From contig NWUY0300008765.1 in the NCBI GenBank assembly GCA_004151065.3, positions 34,291-54,488 of the forward strand: DNA of 20,198 nucleotides, read 5' to 3'. Positions 18,258 through 20,198 of this stretch are shown piece by piece. Position numbers and translations under genes: made by a program. The DNA comes from Larix sibirica (taxonomy: Eukaryota; Streptophyta; Pinopsida; Pinales; Pinaceae). Within the stretch, counting starts at the first letter, position 1. Every line of letters begins with the position of its first letter. The notes under the pieces were generated by a model, which was given only the letters and a program-made list of their open reading frames with translations, did no database searches and was not told the DNA's origin.

Positions 18258-19334
18258 TTGATGCATATGTGCCTGTGGATGCTAACTTTATCTTTGTTCA
18301 TATTATGCGGGAGATTCGATACTGTTCTTGTTGATATGGATGATTTAGTAGTGTTAAAATGGCAGCTTGTAGATCNNCAAATTGAGAAGAAGATGCTATA
18401 TGGGGTTGAGAAGAAAGTTGCGGCAGTTATGGTGGAACTCGACATTTCAAAAGGTTTGCCAGATGTGGTGGATATCCTTTGGGGCAACATGATCATTTCC
18501 CATAAACTTGACTACCGCAATGTCCCTTTTCACTGCCATTACTTCCGAAACACAAGACACTTGAAGTCGAATTGCCCGAAACTCCTGCATGGAGAGGATT
18601 CTAGCAATTCTTCGACTACGGGGGATGCAGATTATGCTCACACTGTGCCTATTGTGGAAGCTGGTGATCCAAGTGCAGAAAAATAAATGGGTTCGCTTCC
18701 TATTTTTGGCATGGATGATGCCAGAGGTATGGAAAATATTTCTTCTCCTATTCCTTATGAGGGTGTTACAAGGGACAAATTAAATTTGTATTTGAGTGCC
18801 GAAAACTCCCTAGATTTAAGAAGGCAATCTGTTTTGGATAATGTGAATTCCTCTTTGGACATTAAGACTAAATACTTAGGGTTTTCCTCTAATTGCGAGG
18901 ATTTATCCTCTGGTTTAGATGGGTCAAACACATTTAAGAATGAGGAAAGCACTCTCGATTTGGGGAAACGTATCTAAAATGATGTGTCTTTGATTGAGAG
19001 TAACCCTTCTTTGGAACCGACTATGTGTGTTGATTCGTCATTGAATCATTGTTGAATATTGTCGTTTGAGAAATCCCCCTTACTGGTATTTTATAGCAAT
19101 CCCTCTTCTTCCCTGGATGTTATCCCAATCTTGTCTATCCGACATCAAAATGTTACCATTAGGAAGGGCTTCGTGTAAAAATATTTATCATCCCTGGATT
19201 CATGTGACTTGGAAAATACCTTTATTCCTCTGTCTGTCAGGATAAAAGATGCTTGTGAAAAATCTCATGTTGAAACTAACACCTTTTATCCTCGAGCCCT
19301 TAGAGCAACCTTGCCCGCAAATGAAGAGGTTTAA
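18258..19334 (+). pseudogene. LINE ORF1 remnant with CCHC zinc knuckle
   Basis: Frame 3 remains coherent from about 18258 to TAA at 19332, with stops at 18684, 18975, 19053 and 19176 and two undetermined bases at 18376-18377. The part before the knuckle, KKMLYGVEKKVAAVMVELDI then SKGLPDVVDILWGNM and LDYRNVPFHC, follows the pattern of plant LINE ORF1 proteins, which bind the element RNA and act as nucleic-acid chaperones. The knuckle at 18534-18575 should be C-x2-C-x4-H-x4-C, but its second Cys is Phe and the Gly before His is Arg, so metal binding is lost. The rest is Ser/Asp-rich and low in conservation. ORF2 begins one base after the ORF1 stop. The 5' limit of the element is unclear; convincing similarity begins only near 18378. 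Confidence 0.72.
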
Positions 19335-19335
19335 A

Positions 19336-20198
19336 ATGTCCATTATGTCCTTCAATATCATAGGATTCGGGGGAGCTGGGAAGGCTAGAGCTCTCTCTAG
19401 GATCCTTAAAAATACTATCCTTGACTCTTTCAAAATATTTACTGGGGTGGGAGGTTTGTGCTCTTGACTCTTACGGACTCTCGGGTGGTATAGTTTCTTG
19501 CTGGAACCCTAGAGTTGTTGATTTTAGACCTTACAGAATAGTTGGATGGATTTTGTTGGAGGGGATTTTTTTAGAGGGGGGTGTAAAACTCTCTTTATTG
19601 AATTTCTACGGTCCCTACAAAAATAGAGAAGAATATTGGACCTCCTTGGAGGAGTGTGGTATTCTTGCAATCCCAAACTTACTCCTGGCAGGGGATTTAA
19701 ATGTTACACTGTCAGCCTTTGAGATTTGGGGTAGTAAGGCAATACTTGATCCACTATCGACTTTTTCAATAATCTCCTTCGATGATCCAATCTTATTGAC
19801 ATTTTGCCATTTAATCTGAAGCCAACCTGGTATAATGGTAGATGTGGGGAGGATGCTATTAGAAAGAGATTAGACATATTTCTCATGAAAGAAAACTTGG
19901 TTGACTCTTTTCATAAATATAGAACAAGGGAGATTAAATATACTATTTTTTATCATTTCCCCATTATTCTAAAAATTGATGGGGCAAAGTCTCTAAGATT
20001 TTAACCCTTCAAATTCAATAACATGTGGCTTCAAGATCCTGAGTTCTACTCAATGGTTAAGGGGTGATGGTTTTCGACTGATGTCCATGATTGTTCTTGT
20101 CCTATGGAAATATTAGGAAAACAGTTAAGATGTCTTAAGGAGGTTGTTGTTAAATGGGAAAATGTTAAATTAAGTGAACACGACAAGGAGCTTAGGCT
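19336..20198 (+). pseudogene. LINE ORF2 remnant, endonuclease domain (runs off the window)
   Basis: ORF2 starts at ATG 19336 with MSIMSFNIIGFGGAGKARAL, the opening strand of the apurinic-type endonuclease (exonuclease-endonuclease-phosphatase fold) that nicks target DNA. Near 19410-19425 about 25-30 codons seem deleted, removing the Q-E-T motif with the catalytic Glu. The protein resumes in frame 2 with YLLGWEVCALDSYGLSGGIV and continues to LLLAGDLNVTLSAFE (G-D-L-N at 19691-19702). A frameshift near 19760 moves it to frame 1, with KPTWYNGRCGEDAIRKRLDI (R-L-D at 19867-19875) and YHFP at 19951-19962, where the catalytic Asp-His pair has become Tyr-His. The frame then reads FKFNNMWLQDPEFYSMVKG and continues to the window end, where the RT would follow. 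Stops at 19777, 20002 and 20065. Confidence 0.78.

Larger units (their letters stand above)
18258..20198 (+). mobile_element. Second LINE, 5' half, extending past the right edge
   Basis: ORF1 and ORF2 remnants lie in order on the plus strand with the junction at 19332-19338. The copy is independent of the LINE at 8180-10942, which holds only the 3' half of such an element. The two do not overlap in content, so it cannot be told here whether they belong to one family. The left boundary is not defined: the decayed frame at 15773-18156 abuts it on the same strand. Confidence 0.7.

Noticed and set aside
1-20198. CRISPR array, bacterial operon, rRNA or intact tRNA gene
   Set aside because: No regularly spaced repeats, no dense coding, no rRNA-like segments; the only tRNA-like signal is the A/B-box pair in the SINE candidate, which lacks a foldable full cloverleaf as far as can be judged by eye.

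Overview
The window looks like a repeat-rich piece of a plant nuclear genome, most likely a gymnosperm. It is A+T-rich, almost every long reading frame is broken by stops and frameshifts, and the recognisable pieces are plant-type LINE proteins plus one plant-type coilin exon. The gymnosperm assignment is an inference from the style of the elements and the sparse gene content. It was not tested by any search.

Layout. 1-4500: mostly anonymous sequence with one decayed retroelement remnant (about 1577-2155, + strand; reverse-transcriptase C-terminal zinc-finger type) and two short tandem duplications (3550-3751 and 3863-3919). 4583-5840: a relatively G+C-rich block on the minus strand with a decayed coiled-coil reading frame and an unassigned hydrophobic frame. 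6296-6496 (minus): the best host-gene candidate, a clean 67-codon first exon matching the N-terminus of coilin, the Cajal-body scaffold. It ends at a good splice donor and has a TATA-like box upstream. The rest of that gene would lie to the left, probably beyond the window, so 1-6295 would be mostly its first intron. 6500-8160: upstream flank with a 37-bp tandem duplication, an imperfect palindrome and diverged direct repeats. 8180-10942: a 5'-truncated LINE insertion bounded by perfect 17-bp target-site duplications. It carries the RT tail, an RT zinc finger, an unrecognised extra protein region ending in a coiled coil, and a short A-rich tail. 10960-13500: A+T-rich sequence with a short minus-strand frame end whose last part recurs 2.3 kb away, a CpG-dense patch, and a tRNA-like SINE candidate. 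13500-15770: nothing convincing. 15773-18156: a single long decayed frame of about 790 codons of unknown family, with an intact 110-residue core and a charged coiled-coil tail. About 18258-20198: the 5' half of another LINE (ORF1 with a CCHC knuckle, then the ORF2 endonuclease), running off the right edge.

Nothing here forms an operon or a working multi-gene system. The window is a host gene 5' end embedded in layers of dead retroelements. The observations most worth following up are the extra domain carried inside the TSD-bounded LINE, the long unknown frame at 15.8-18.2 kb, and the coilin exon with its rearranged upstream region.
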